DNA of 64,000 nt from NCBI GenBank assembly GCA_046533095.1, contig JAJQRA010000007.1:106496-170495 (forward strand), given 5' to 3'. This document shows positions 27,233 to 36,197 of the stretch, one piece after another. The stretch's first letter is position 1, and every line of letters begins with the position of its first letter. A model generated the notes under the pieces. That model made no database searches and was not told where the DNA came from. It worked only from the letters and a program-made list of their open reading frames with translations. The translations under genes were made by a program, and so were the position numbers. The stretch is from ZAX-1 sp046533095 (lineage in GTDB: Bacteria > Bacillota > Clostridia > Lachnospirales > Lachnospiraceae).

Positions 27233-27868
27233 ATGAATATTGATAATAATGTAAGTAATACTTCTTATGCATATGCAACACCAAAGAGTACGCAAAACAG
27301 TAGCAGCGAAAAGGCAACCGGCAATGGGAAAGCGGCCGCCAATAGCAAAGCACCAGATTATGGGCAAGGCGTTGTCTATGAGCAAAGCAAAGATGCACAA
27401 GCTGTCGCCAAATCCACTACTTATTCTATCGACCGCAATGATGTCATTGCACAACTAAAATCTGCTTCTGAGCAAAGAGTGGCACAGCTTCAAAGCATGG
27501 TAAAGCAACTAATGGGACAGCAAGGTGCGGCAATCGGCAATTCTGACAGCATCTGGCAGTTCTTGTCGAAAGGCAACTTTACGGTAACCGCAGAAGCCAA
27601 AGCACAGGCACAGGCGGCAATCGCTGAAGATGGATACTGGGGCGTTAACCAGACTTCTGACCGTATTATTGAATTTGCAAAAGCTTTAACCGGCTCAGAT
27701 CCTTCAAAAGCAGAAGCGATGCGTTCCGCTTTTGAAAAGGGTTTTAAAGAAGCAACCAAATCTTGGGGCAAAGAACTTCCTTCCATATCAAAAAATACTT
27801 ACGATGCTACGATCAAGAAATTTGACGACTGGATCAGCCAAGGAACAAAAGCTACGACAGAAATTTAA
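27233..27868 (+). CDS. Conserved hypothetical protein (Firmicutes-type, possibly coiled-coil)
   Basis: A 211-residue soluble protein. The first 60 residues are low-complexity (Asn, Ser, Thr, Ala, Gly), followed by a helix-forming region (DVIAQLKSASEQRVAQLQSMVKQLM) and a conserved-looking C-terminal part with EDGYWGVNQTSDRIIEFAKALTG and KGFKEATKSWGKELP. I have seen this C-terminal pattern in hypothetical clostridial proteins but know no function. I start at the ATG at 27233, 8 bases after AAGGAGGG; the longer frame from 27188 lacks a site. It stands alone. Confidence 0.75.
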   Translation: MNIDNNVSNTSYAYATPKSTQNSSSEKATGNGKAAANSKAPDYGQGVVYEQSKDAQAVAKSTTYSIDRNDVIAQLKSASEQRVAQLQSMVKQLMGQQGAAIGNSDSIWQFLSKGNFTVTAEAKAQAQAAIAEDGYWGVNQTSDRIIEFAKALTGSDPSKAEAMRSAFEKGFKEATKSWGKELPSISKNTYDATIKKFDDWISQGTKATTEI

Positions 27869-27907
27869 TAGGCGTAAATTATAAAAGCAAATGTAGCTGT
27901 AGAGAAC

Positions 27908-28016
27908 TGCCGGATCGTTACCCATTACACACATGCTAAGAAAGTCGGCTAACCTTAACCGCAAAGGTCGCCAAATGGATGCCGGATCGTTACCCATTAC
28001 ACACATGCTAAGAAAG
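27908..28016. repeat. 37-bp direct repeat, 72 bp apart
   Basis: Two identical 37-bp segments at 27908-27944 and 27980-28016, starting TGCCGGATCGTTACCC and ending TGCTAAGAAAG, separated by 35 bp. They lie between the conserved hypothetical gene and its likely terminator. Function unknown; with only two copies and no cas genes this is not treated as CRISPR. Confidence 0.9.
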
Positions 28017-28056
28017 GCCACTGTAAATTTATTGTAATTTGCAGTAGCCTTTTTTG
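28016..28056 (+). terminator. Intrinsic terminator
   Basis: GGC-CACTG-TAAATT pairs with AATTTG-CAGT-A-GCC and is followed by six T residues. It lies about 150 bases after the hypothetical gene and beyond the 37-bp repeats, and about 190 bases before purE. Confidence 0.8.
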
Positions 28057-28247
28057 TGGCAACTATTTTCGTGACTATTTTGGCAACTATTTTTTATTTA
28101 ACATCAGCGCCATATTCATATAAGTATTGTATATAAATACGATAAAAAAAAGTAATAAGCAAATCACTTAAAAATTATCTGATTATAGGCTATGATACAG
28201 GTAATGGAATTTACAATAAAAGCGATTCATTAGAGTAGGGGATAAAT

Positions 28248-28760
28248 ATGGAAAAAGTTGGAATTGTTATGGGCAGCGATTCAGATATGCCGGTTATGGC
28301 AAAGGCAGCAGATATTTTAGAAGAATTGGGAATTGGATATGAAATGACCATTATATCTGCACATAGGGAACCTGATGTGTTTTTTGAATATGCAAAAGGT
28401 GCGGAAAAAAAAGGATTTAAAGTTATAATTGCAGGTGCGGGCATGGCGGCTCATTTACCGGGCATGTGTGCGGCAATCTTTCCAATGCCTGTCATTGGAA
28501 TTCCAATGCATACAGCATCTTTAGGCGGACAAGACTCTTTATATTCCATCGTTCAAATGCCCCCCGGCATTCCGGTAGCTACGGTAGCTATCAATGGTGG
28601 GGCAAATGCAGGACTGCTTGCAGCTAAGATTTTAGCGACTTTTGACAATGCATTATTAAAACGTTTAAAGGAATATTCAAAAACGCTCAAAGAACAGGTC
28701 GAGGCAAAAGATGCAACATTAAAAGAAATCGGATACAAGGAATACATGAAGCAAAAATAG
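28248..28760 (+). CDS. purE: N5-carboxyaminoimidazole ribonucleotide mutase
   Basis: Purine biosynthesis enzyme that moves the carboxylate to give carboxyaminoimidazole ribonucleotide. 170 residues with the N-terminal signature GIVMGSDSDMPVM, the SAHR motif (IISAHREPD), and GAGMAAHLPGM. AGGGGATAAAT precedes the ATG. First gene of purE-purM-purN-purD. The 190-bp upstream region is AT-rich; I see neither a purine riboswitch core nor a clear PurR box. Confidence 0.96.
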   Translation: MEKVGIVMGSDSDMPVMAKAADILEELGIGYEMTIISAHREPDVFFEYAKGAEKKGFKVIIAGAGMAAHLPGMCAAIFPMPVIGIPMHTASLGGQDSLYSIVQMPPGIPVATVAINGGANAGLLAAKILATFDNALLKRLKEYSKTLKEQVEAKDATLKEIGYKEYMKQK

Positions 28761-28841
28761 GGACTTGCACGAAAAGGACTGATAAAAGTGGATAAGCCAT
28801 CAATGGGCATTTCCTAAAGTTTCAAAAAGACGGGAGTTAAA

Positions 28842-29867
28842 ATGGATTATAAAAATGCAGGTGTAGATATAGAGGCCGGGTATCGGTCGGTAGAATTGAT
28901 GAAAAAGCATGTACGTCAGACCATGCGCAAAGAGGTGCTATCAAATCTTGGCGGTTTTTCCGGAGCTTTTTCTTTGACAAACTTTAAAGATATGGAAAAG
29001 CCAACCTTAGTATCGGGAACAGATGGGGTCGGTACGAAATTAAAGCTGGCATTTCTTTTAGACCAACATGATTCCATTGGAATTGACTGCGTGGCGATGT
29101 GTGTTAATGATATTGCATGCGCCGGAGGCGAACCACTATTTTTTCTGGATTATATTGCGTGTGGAAAAAATGAACCTGAAAAAATTGCATCCATTGTCAG
29201 TGGTGTCTGCAAAGGCTGCATCGAATCTGGCGCGTCCTTAATCGGTGGAGAAACCGCAGAGATGCCGGGATTTTATCCGGAAGATGAATATGACCTTGCT
29301 GGTTTTGCCGTTGGAATTGTAGATGAAAAGGATCTTATCACAGGAAAAGATGTACAGGATCAGGATATTTTAATTGGAATGGCATCTTCCGGCGTTCATT
29401 CCAACGGATTTTCCCTTGTAAGAAAAGTATTCCCAATGGAACAGAGCGTTTTAAACAGATTCCATGATGAATTAGGCACAACCCTTGGAGATGCATTGCT
29501 TGCCCCAACTAAAATCTATGTAAAAGCCTTGCGTTCCATTGCCTTAGCAGGCGTCACGATAAAAGCATGTAGCCATATCACCGGTGGCGGGTTTTATGAA
29601 AATATTCCACGCATGCTACCGGATGGCGTTTGTGCCATCATAAAAAAAGACAGTTATCCCATACTGCCTATTTTCCACATGCTCCAAAAAGAGGGCGATA
29701 TTGATGAAAAAGTGATGTACAATACGTATAATATGGGTCTTGGTATGATTTTAGCGGTAGCCCCAAATGAGGTAGACAAAACGATGTCCGCTATTTTACA
29801 AGCAGGTGAAACCCCCTATATCGTAGGGCATGTAGAAAAAGGAGAAAAAGGAGTCATTTTATGCTAG
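28842..29867 (+). CDS. purM: Phosphoribosylformylglycinamidine cyclo-ligase (AIR synthetase)
   Basis: Closes the imidazole ring in purine synthesis using ATP. 341 residues beginning MDYKNAGVDIEAGYRSVELMK, with SGTDGVGTKLKLAF, DCVAMCVNDIACAGGEPLFFLDY, GGETAEMPGFY and HITGGGFYENIPRM. GGGAG precedes the ATG by 6 bases. Its 3' end overlaps purN by 7 bases. Confidence 0.97.
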   Translation: MDYKNAGVDIEAGYRSVELMKKHVRQTMRKEVLSNLGGFSGAFSLTNFKDMEKPTLVSGTDGVGTKLKLAFLLDQHDSIGIDCVAMCVNDIACAGGEPLFFLDYIACGKNEPEKIASIVSGVCKGCIESGASLIGGETAEMPGFYPEDEYDLAGFAVGIVDEKDLITGKDVQDQDILIGMASSGVHSNGFSLVRKVFPMEQSVLNRFHDELGTTLGDALLAPTKIYVKALRSIALAGVTIKACSHITGGGFYENIPRMLPDGVCAIIKKDSYPILPIFHMLQKEGDIDEKVMYNTYNMGLGMILAVAPNEVDKTMSAILQAGETPYIVGHVEKGEKGVILC

Positions 29868-30532
29868 AAAATGATGCTTCAAATCATACGATGGCGAAGC
29901 ATACGATCTTAAAAGTCGCTGTCTTCGTTTCCGGCGGCGGGACAAATCTGCAGGCTATTATAGATGGCATTGCAAACAGAAGTATTACAAACACCGAGAT
30001 CGCCCTTGTAGTCAGCAATAATAAAAATGCATATGCATTGGAACGGGCACAGCTTCATCGTATCCCTGCCCTTTTGATTTCGCCAAAGGATTATGAACAT
30101 CGGGAATCCTTTCATCAGGCATTAGTAGCGGCATTGGTTGCATATGAAATAGATTTATGCGTGCTTGCCGGTTATCTTGTAACGATACCTAAGATCATGA
30201 TAGAAGCATATCGGCTACGCATTATCAATGTACACCCCTCCTTGATTCCATCTTTTTGTGGAAAAGGCTACTATGGTCTAACCGTTCATGAGCATGTGTT
30301 AAAACGGGGCGTAAAAATAACAGGAGCGACCGTTCATTTTGTAGAGGAAGGAATGGATACCGGACCAATCATTCTGCAAAAAGCCGTTGAAGTGAAACCA
30401 GGCGATACCCCACAGACCTTACAAATACGCGTAATGGAACAGGCCGAATGGATCATACTGCCAAAGGCGATTGATTTCATTGCAAATGGGAAACTTTTTA
30501 TAGAAGATGGAAAAACCATCCTATTAGAATAG
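29861..30532 (+). CDS. purN: Phosphoribosylglycinamide formyltransferase
   Basis: Transfers a formyl group from 10-formyl-tetrahydrofolate to GAR. 223 residues with VFVSGGGTNLQAIID, the catalytic Asn and His in INVHPSLIPSFCGKGYYG, and the Asp in EGMDTGPIILQ. The first 14 residues are an extension over the usual start; the ATG at 29861 is favoured because AAGGAG lies 7 bases upstream inside purM. A Met at residue 11 is the alternative start. Confidence 0.95.
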   Translation: MLENDASNHTMAKHTILKVAVFVSGGGTNLQAIIDGIANRSITNTEIALVVSNNKNAYALERAQLHRIPALLISPKDYEHRESFHQALVAALVAYEIDLCVLAGYLVTIPKIMIEAYRLRIINVHPSLIPSFCGKGYYGLTVHEHVLKRGVKITGATVHFVEEGMDTGPIILQKAVEVKPGDTPQTLQIRVMEQAEWIILPKAIDFIANGKLFIEDGKTILLE

Positions 30533-30564
30533 GAAAAATAGGAATAAATAAGGAGTCATAATTC

Positions 30565-31866
30565 ATGAAAATTTTAATCATAGGCAGCGGCGGCAGGGAA
30601 CATGTAATAGCCGAATGTGCGGCCAAAAATCCAAATGTTGATGCAATATACTGCGCCCCTGGAAATGCAGGATTTTATGGAATCAAGGGAGGCAAGGAAG
30701 GCAAACAAATCGCCCAGTGCGTCCCAATCAAAGCAATGGAATTTGATAAGCTTGTTTCTTTTGCAAAGGAAACATCCATTGATTTAACCATCGTAGGAAT
30801 GGACGATCCCCTCGTAGCCGGTATCGTTGATGTATTTGAATCCGCCGGACAACGCATATTTGGACCGCGTAAAAACGCGGCAATTCTGGAGGGTTCGAAA
30901 GCTTTTTCCAAAGACTTGATGAAAAAATATAAAATTCCAACCGCCGCTTATGAAAGTTTTACGGATGCCAACAAGGCCCTCTCCTATTTAGAAACGGCCA
31001 ATTTTCCGATTGTTTTAAAAGCAGATGGGTTGGCGCTTGGAAAAGGTGTTTTGATTTGCGATACCTTTGAAGATGCAAAAAATGGCGTAAAATCAATTAT
31101 GCTAGACAAGCAGTTTGGCAATGCAGGCAATTGCATGGTCGTTGAGGAATTTATGGTTGGCAAAGAAGTATCCGTGCTCTCTTTTGTTGATGGCCATACC
31201 ATAAAGACAATGGCTTCGGCACAAGACCATAAGCGTGCAAAAGATGGCGATTTAGGGCTAAATACCGGAGGGATGGGCACCTTTTCCCCAAGCCCATTCT
31301 ATACAAAAGAAGTGGATGAATTTTGCATGAAATATATCTATCAGCCAACCGTAGATGCTATGGCCACAGAGCTTCGACCGTTTCAAGGAATTATTTTCTT
31401 TGGGCTTATGCTCACGAAAGATGGACCAAAAGTATTAGAATACAATGCAAGATTTGGGGATCCGGAGGCGCAAGTGGTTTTGCCCCGCATGAAAAATGAC
31501 ATAATCGAAGTAATGCTATCTTGCATCGACCAGACCTTGGACAAAGTAGAACTGGAGTTCGATGATAATGCAGCTGTATGTGTTGTTTTAGCCTCAATGG
31601 GCTATCCCCTTGCTTATGAAAAAGGGTTTGAAATTAAAGGGCTTTCACAATTTGAAGATAAGGACGGTTATTATTGTTTCCATGCCGGGACAAAGCTTTC
31701 ATCAAATGGAAAAATCGTAACCGACGGAGGCCGTATCCTTGGTATTACAGCAAAAGGCGCGACTTTAGCAGAAGCTCGCGCAAATGCCTATCAAGCGACA
31801 CAGTGGGTAGAATTTGATAATAAATATATGCGAAACGATATTGGAAAAGCGATCGATGAAGTGTAA
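30565..31866 (+). CDS. purD: Phosphoribosylamine-glycine ligase
   Basis: ATP-grasp ligase that forms GAR. 433 residues with the start KILIIGSGGREHVIAECA, ATP-grasp elements KADGLALGKGVLIC and GNCMVVEEFMVGKEVSVL, the GDLGLNTGGMGTFSP loop and EYNARFGDPEAQVVLPR. AAGGAG precedes the ATG by 8 bases, 32 bases past purN. Other pur genes (purC, purF, purH, purL) are not in this window. Confidence 0.97.
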   Translation: MKILIIGSGGREHVIAECAAKNPNVDAIYCAPGNAGFYGIKGGKEGKQIAQCVPIKAMEFDKLVSFAKETSIDLTIVGMDDPLVAGIVDVFESAGQRIFGPRKNAAILEGSKAFSKDLMKKYKIPTAAYESFTDANKALSYLETANFPIVLKADGLALGKGVLICDTFEDAKNGVKSIMLDKQFGNAGNCMVVEEFMVGKEVSVLSFVDGHTIKTMASAQDHKRAKDGDLGLNTGGMGTFSPSPFYTKEVDEFCMKYIYQPTVDAMATELRPFQGIIFFGLMLTKDGPKVLEYNARFGDPEAQVVLPRMKNDIIEVMLSCIDQTLDKVELEFDDNAAVCVVLASMGYPLAYEKGFEIKGLSQFEDKDGYYCFHAGTKLSSNGKIVTDGGRILGITAKGATLAEARANAYQATQWVEFDNKYMRNDIGKAIDEV

Positions 31867-31933
31867 TGGCGAGCGGAAAAGCACCATACGAAAATTGCAG
31901 TCGCTTTTCTAAATAGATCGTTTTATCGGAGCT

Positions 31934-33124
31934 CTATATAATGGTAGAGGAGTCTATATTCATCGTGCAATGCTCACAGTTGCATGTTCCAGCCAATGCA
32001 CTTTTTCGGAATTTTTTCCGTTTGGAATTTAAGGATTTAAAATTCTGATGAAGTGCATTCCCGATTGCTCCATTTTTGTTATATCCACAAGCACGAACAT
32101 CGCCTGCTTGGTTGATCCAATAAGAGAAATAAGGGATCGAACAAGTATGCTTTTTAAAATTAAGTTTTTTTTTGATACTATTTTTCCCCTGCATAGGCAA
32201 TACATCCCCCTTGTCTGCGGAGGGCAAATCCTCTCTTGTGGCTACATCCCCATTTCCTGCGGAGGGCAAATCCTCTCTTGCGGCTACATCCCCATTTCCT
32301 GCGACTACAGAAGGTTCTTTAAATTCAGCAGGCAATATGACTTCTATTCCAGATTGATCCAATTGTTTTGCCATATTATTTATTTTAAATGAAAGTTCCC
32401 TATACTCCTCTTCGGAAAGATTCGACAATAATTCTTTTTCTACTTCTTTTGGATTGTTTTGTCCATCCATAAGCATTAACTCCCGAAATTGTATGCTACC
32501 AATATCATAGTCCATTAAAAATTGATACATGGAATCAAAATTTTTAAGATTAGATTGAAGCAAAATTGTATTTAGTCGGATATGGGGAATCTGAGTTTTC
32601 TTAAATTTCTTGTATTCGCATAGGCATCGAATGTTCTCACAGACCCGTTTAAAATCGGAGCCATCCATAATGCGACGGTAGTCTTGCTCACAAAATCCAT
32701 TAAAAGATATTATAATTTCATCAATTTCATTTTCCACTAGACAAGATGCAACCGTGCTATCTAATAACAAGGCATTTGTACAAAAAGAAATAAAAGGTAT
32801 TCCCTTAGACTTTGCGTATTTTAAGTATTCTACGAAATTTGGTGTTATAAGCGGTTCATAAGCACATGACAAATAAAGTATACGGGTAGTCAATGCGAAC
32901 ATATCCATGACTTTTTTAAAATTGTCAAGTGGCATATAATTCTTAGGCTCCCCTTTATTTTGCTGATTGCACATGATACAGCGAATATTGCAATGGCTAT
33001 TCGTATCCATACGAATGACATCTTTACGCACACCAAGATATTCTGCCAAGCTAAGAAATATACCCCTTATATGATCATTGCCTAGTCTGTCATATATTTT
33101 TTTTAATACCTTTAAACGGCTCAT
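31934..33124 (-). CDS. Radical SAM/SPASM protein with an internal minisatellite
   Basis: An iron-sulfur enzyme that generates a 5'-deoxyadenosyl radical; substrate unknown. 396 residues. The radical SAM cluster motif is CNIRCIMC (Cys45, Cys49, Cys52), and SPASM-like cysteines lie in the C-terminal 80 residues (CSIPYFSYWINQAGDVRACGYN, then CNCEHC). Between the two domains (about 275-315) is a 14-residue repeat, AGNGDVA(A/T)REDLPS, present about 2.5 times. Proteins of this kind include peptide and sugar modifying enzymes and anaerobic sulfatase maturases. No precursor peptide or partner enzyme is adjacent. Confidence 0.88.
   Translation of the reverse strand: MSRLKVLKKIYDRLGNDHIRGIFLSLAEYLGVRKDVIRMDTNSHCNIRCIMCNQQNKGEPKNYMPLDNFKKVMDMFALTTRILYLSCAYEPLITPNFVEYLKYAKSKGIPFISFCTNALLLDSTVASCLVENEIDEIIISFNGFCEQDYRRIMDGSDFKRVCENIRCLCEYKKFKKTQIPHIRLNTILLQSNLKNFDSMYQFLMDYDIGSIQFRELMLMDGQNNPKEVEKELLSNLSEEEYRELSFKINNMAKQLDQSGIEVILPAEFKEPSVVAGNGDVAAREDLPSAGNGDVATREDLPSADKGDVLPMQGKNSIKKKLNFKKHTCSIPYFSYWINQAGDVRACGYNKNGAIGNALHQNFKSLNSKRKKFRKSALAGTCNCEHCTMNIDSSTII
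32205..32312. repeat. 42-bp in-frame tandem repeat inside the radical SAM gene
   Basis: About 2.5 copies of a 42-bp unit containing GCGGAGGGCAAATCCTCTC on the plus strand. The copies are almost identical, pointing to a recent expansion. The period keeps the reading frame and lengthens the linker between the catalytic core and the SPASM domain. Confidence 0.9.
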
Positions 33125-33206
33125 AAAAACCTTCCTTATTTTTTGTATATATTTGACCTTGTATCACATCATTTGCATCCCTTAGTATTACCGTGAAAAC
33201 CCACAA

Positions 33207-33475
33207 CTATTCTTTGTGCATATTTGATTTGGGCTTTCATACTTCTTTTGTGTGTGTATATTATTTTGTAACTATTCTGTATTCATATTTGATTTGGGCT
33301 TTCATGCTTCTTTTGTGTGTATATTATTTTGTAACTATTCTGTATTCATATTTGATTTGGGCTTTCATGCTTCTTTTGTGTGTGTATATTATTTTGTAAT
33401 TATTCTGTATTCATATTTGATTTGGGCTTTCATGCTTCTTTCATATATGTATATTATTTTGTAATTATTCTATAT
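33207..33475. repeat. 63-65-bp AT-rich tandem repeat, four copies
   Basis: Matching points at 33221, 33286, 33349 and 33414. Each unit contains TATTTGATTTGGGCTTTCAT followed by a T-rich stretch. It fills most of the 556-bp spacer between the divergent radical SAM gene and gdhA. The copies drift toward the right. Open frames through it are artefacts of the repeat. Confidence 0.92.
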
Positions 33476-33680
33476 CAAATTGGCAACTATTTCATCTTGC
33501 CACCCGCGTACCAGTAATAATTTGACAATATAGAGAAAATATGATTGCCAATACCATCATTTTATAATAAAATACATAGGTGGGGTTGCGTACCATGCTA
33601 CCATCCGAAAAACCTACATGGCTGTGAAAGAACATTTGTTTGCAGTCAAAAACTACAATGGAGTAGAAGGAGAAAATGAT

Positions 33681-35015
33681 ATGGGTTATGTAGACGAAGT
33701 ACTGGAACGAGTGGTTACAAGAAATCCAGCCGAACCTGAATTTCACCAAGCAGTAAAAGAAGTATTAGAATCTTTACGTCCCGCTATCGAGGCAAATGAA
33801 AGCCAGTACCGCAAAGAAGCGTTGCTTGAGCGTCTTGTAGAGCCGGACAGACAGATTAAATTCCGTGTACCTTGGGTAGATGATAAAGGGCAGGTACAGG
33901 TGAATACCGGCTACAGGGTACAATTTAACAATAGTATTGGGCCTTATAAAGGCGGTTTACGCCTTCATCCGTCTGTTAACTTGGGGATTATCAAATTTTT
34001 GGGTTTTGAACAAATCTTTAAAAATTCACTGACAGGACTTCCCATCGGCGGAGGCAAGGGAGGCTCTGACTTTGATCCGAAGGAAAAGTCCGATAGAGAA
34101 GTAATGGCATTTTGTCAAAGCTTTATGACAGAACTTGGTAAATATATTGGCGCTGATATGGACGTGCCTGCCGGTGATATTGGAACCGGCGGAAGAGAAA
34201 TCGGCTATATGTTTGGTCAATACAAGAGGATAAAAGGCATCTATGAGGGCGTATTGACAGGGAAGGGCTTATCCTATGGCGGATCCTTAGCCCGCACCGA
34301 AGCGACCGGATATGGTTTATTGTACTTAATCCAAGAAATGTTAAAATCAAACAGACATAGCATGGAAGGAAAGGTTGTAACTATTTCCGGTTCCGGAAAC
34401 GTAGCAATCTATGCCGCACAGAAAGCGCAGCAGATGGGTGCAAAGGTAGTAACCTGCTCCGATTCCACCGGCTGGATCTATGATCCGGATGGGATCGATG
34501 TTGCTGCATTACAAGAAATCAAAGAAATAAAGCGTGCCCGCTTAACAGAATATAAGAACTATCGTCCAAATTCCACCTATACGAACGGACGAGGGGTTTG
34601 GAACGTAAAATGTGATATCGCTCTACCATGTGCAACACAGAATGAATTGCTTTTAGACGATGCAAAAATACTTGTTGAAAATGGGTGTATCGCCGTTGGA
34701 GAAGGCGCTAATATGCCGACTACACTGGAGGCTACACAATATCTACAGGTAAATAAAGTATTATTTGCACCGGGCAAAGCAGCCAATGCCGGCGGAGTTG
34801 CAACTTCTGCCCTTGAAATGACGCAGAACAGCGAACGGCTTAGATGGAGCTTTGAAGAAGTTGACGCAAAACTGCAGACGATTATGATCTCTATTTTCCA
34901 TAATCTCGACGATGCCGCAAAACGCTATGGTAAAGATGGCGATTATGTAGCAGGTGCCAATATCGCAGGATTTGAAAAGGTAGCCGAGGCTATGCTCGCA
35001 CAAGGAGTTGTATAA
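33681..35015 (+). CDS. gdhA: NADP-type glutamate dehydrogenase
   Basis: Interconverts 2-oxoglutarate plus ammonia and glutamate. 444 residues, the standard length for the hexameric bacterial enzyme. Signatures: NTGYRVQFNNSIGPYKGGLRLHPSV, the catalytic LPIGGGKGGSDFDPKGKS-like stretch (here LPIGGGKGGSDFDPKEKSD), GADMDVPAGDIGTGGREIG, and GSGNVAIYAAQKAQQMGAKVV for nucleotide binding. I start at the ATG at 33681, 9 bases after GGAG, not at 33618, since this gives the family's usual N-terminus. Confidence 0.96.
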   Translation: MGYVDEVLERVVTRNPAEPEFHQAVKEVLESLRPAIEANESQYRKEALLERLVEPDRQIKFRVPWVDDKGQVQVNTGYRVQFNNSIGPYKGGLRLHPSVNLGIIKFLGFEQIFKNSLTGLPIGGGKGGSDFDPKEKSDREVMAFCQSFMTELGKYIGADMDVPAGDIGTGGREIGYMFGQYKRIKGIYEGVLTGKGLSYGGSLARTEATGYGLLYLIQEMLKSNRHSMEGKVVTISGSGNVAIYAAQKAQQMGAKVVTCSDSTGWIYDPDGIDVAALQEIKEIKRARLTEYKNYRPNSTYTNGRGVWNVKCDIALPCATQNELLLDDAKILVENGCIAVGEGANMPTTLEATQYLQVNKVLFAPGKAANAGGVATSALEMTQNSERLRWSFEEVDAKLQTIMISIFHNLDDAAKRYGKDGDYVAGANIAGFEKVAEAMLAQGVV

Positions 35016-35092
35016 TAGAAAGCTGTATCATAGAACAGGTAGCCTTTAAAACGAGAAGTGCACAATGTGCGAATATATTGAAAGGAGAAAAC

Positions 35093-35186
35093 ATGTCTAA
35101 CGATGAGCTCAAGGTACTTATTTATACTATGATTAATCAAAATGCCCCCGTTTCATCGCTAGGTACAATGTCAAGAAAAAGTACAT
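35093..35186 (+). pseudogene. 5' part of a short gene split by the IS66-bounded unit
   Basis: A well-formed start (AAAGGAG 6 bases before ATG) opens MSNDELKVLIYTMINQNAPV and then runs into the left end of the IS66 relic at 35187. Joining this part to the sequence right of the second IS66 relic, using the shared 8-base flank, continues the frame for four more codons to a TAA at 46840-46842. The restored product would be 35 residues. Its function is unknown. The present frame reads on into the element and ends near 35374 with meaningless sequence. Confidence 0.6.
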
Positions 35187-35871
35187 GTTACTGTCCAGCA
35201 GGAAGATTTTGCGAAATCAGAGAACAAAGCGAATCCATAAGGTTTTCATCACGTTTTTTGGCCATATCAAGTAGCGAACGAAGATTACAATCATCCAATA
35301 CACCCTGCCATGAACGAAAACACCCTGATATCTTTTGCTTGGTTTTGCAGTGCCACAAGTCACATTCTGCTTGATTATTAGTAAACGGTGCAGTGTATTT
35401 TCGCATAAATAGCATATAGGTGCCTTTGTACTTTGCCATACGCTTCAACACAATGGAGCCAAATGATTTTGGCTCCATTGTGGAAAGCAAAATTTTTCCC
35501 TGGTCAGCGAATTCATCATACTGCTCTTCCATTTGGTCCAGCAAAACACCATTGCAATGATTCGCTCCTTCTCTTATATCTTCATTTTTATGCTGATCCA
35601 TCCCCACATAAAAAAACGGAATTCATTTGCCCAATTGAGCAAACCTAGTTCCGCCATCCCCTTTCATTCTCTGCTTAAATGTGCTCCGCATAATGCTAAT
35701 GTTTCAGCCTTATAACCACGCAAAGACTTATCCTCACGCTTCAATTGCTCATTTTCCAGTGTGGGTTCCTATCATTGTCTGAAAAAATCATTATTTGTTC
35801 GTCTCATATTTTTTATATCACCATTTTAGAAAAAATCTTTAGATCTTTTTCTCTTCCTGCTAGACAGTAAC
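35187..35871. mobile_element. IS66-family deletion derivative, left copy
   Basis: Bounded by inverted ends GTTACTGTCCAGCAGGAAGA at the left and TCTTCCTGCTAGACAGTAAC at the right, which are complementary except for one base. It carries the C-terminal piece of an IS66 transposase on the minus strand and decayed N-terminal remains further right. At 685 bp it is far shorter than a complete IS66 element and cannot move by itself. The same ends occur at 46435-46820. Confidence 0.85.
35188..35607 (-). pseudogene. IS66 transposase (TnpC) C-terminal fragment
   Basis: 139 codons remain of a protein normally about 500 residues long. The recognisable part is YTAPFTNNQAECDLW..KTKQKISGCFRSWQG, matching the conserved IS66 C-terminal block with the catalytic Glu in NNQAECD. 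The region to the right (35610-35770) holds broken frames such as ENEQLKREDKSL that look like the transposase N-terminus. Confidence 0.85.
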
Positions 35872-35920
35872 ATAAATTGTTACTATGTACAGCTAACGAT
35901 GTAAGTAGCAAAATCACATA

Positions 35921-35977
35921 TTGCCACAAATGGCAAACTAAAGAACAGGTATGGCACGATTTAAGCCAAATGTGGCA
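35921..35977. promoter_or_regulatory. Palindromes upstream of the sigma-54 promoter (possible activator sites)
   Basis: TTGCCACAAATGGCAA (35921-35936) is a near-perfect palindrome. Related half sites recur at 35952-35968 (TGGC...GCCA) and 35965-35976 (GCCAAATGTGGC). They lie about 140-200 bases before the -24/-12 promoter, the usual place for enhancer sites of sigma-54 activators. The natural candidate binder is the regulator encoded at 44376-46352. Confidence 0.5.
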
Positions 35978-36116
35978 CAAAACGAATTATTTTTTCGCTA
36001 AAATCCGTGATCATTATTGGAGTATATCCAAAAGATGAGACCTAAACAATCATAATTCAATCATTATTTAAACGATTATATCGTTTTTACAAAAAATAGG
36101 TCGTATGGAGTAACTT

Positions 36117-36132
36117 TGGCATATTGTTTGCT
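36117..36132 (+). promoter_or_regulatory. Sigma-54 (-24/-12) promoter of the acyl-CoA cluster
   Basis: TGGCAT-N5-TTGCT matches the consensus TGGCAC-N5-TTGCW with one change. The GG and GC pairs are exactly 12 bases apart. It lies 66 bases before the first gene of the cluster, and the cluster ends with a sigma-54 activator gene. Confidence 0.8.
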
Positions 36133-36197
36133 CTATTAATAAGTGAGGGAACAAGCTTGTACCTATTTAACACTCACAGAAAGGAGAGAGCAAATAC

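Noticed and set aside
27908..28016. Mini CRISPR with two 37-bp repeats and a 35-bp spacer
   Set aside because: Repeat and spacer lengths fit, but there are only two repeats, no leader, no cas genes, and the second repeat runs straight into a terminator.
28056..28247. Purine riboswitch before purE
   Set aside because: The leader is short and lacks the conserved aptamer core and loop-loop elements.
33207..33475. CRISPR-like array of four 63-65-bp units
   Set aside because: The whole unit repeats, with no unique spacers, and no cas gene is near. It is a plain tandem repeat.
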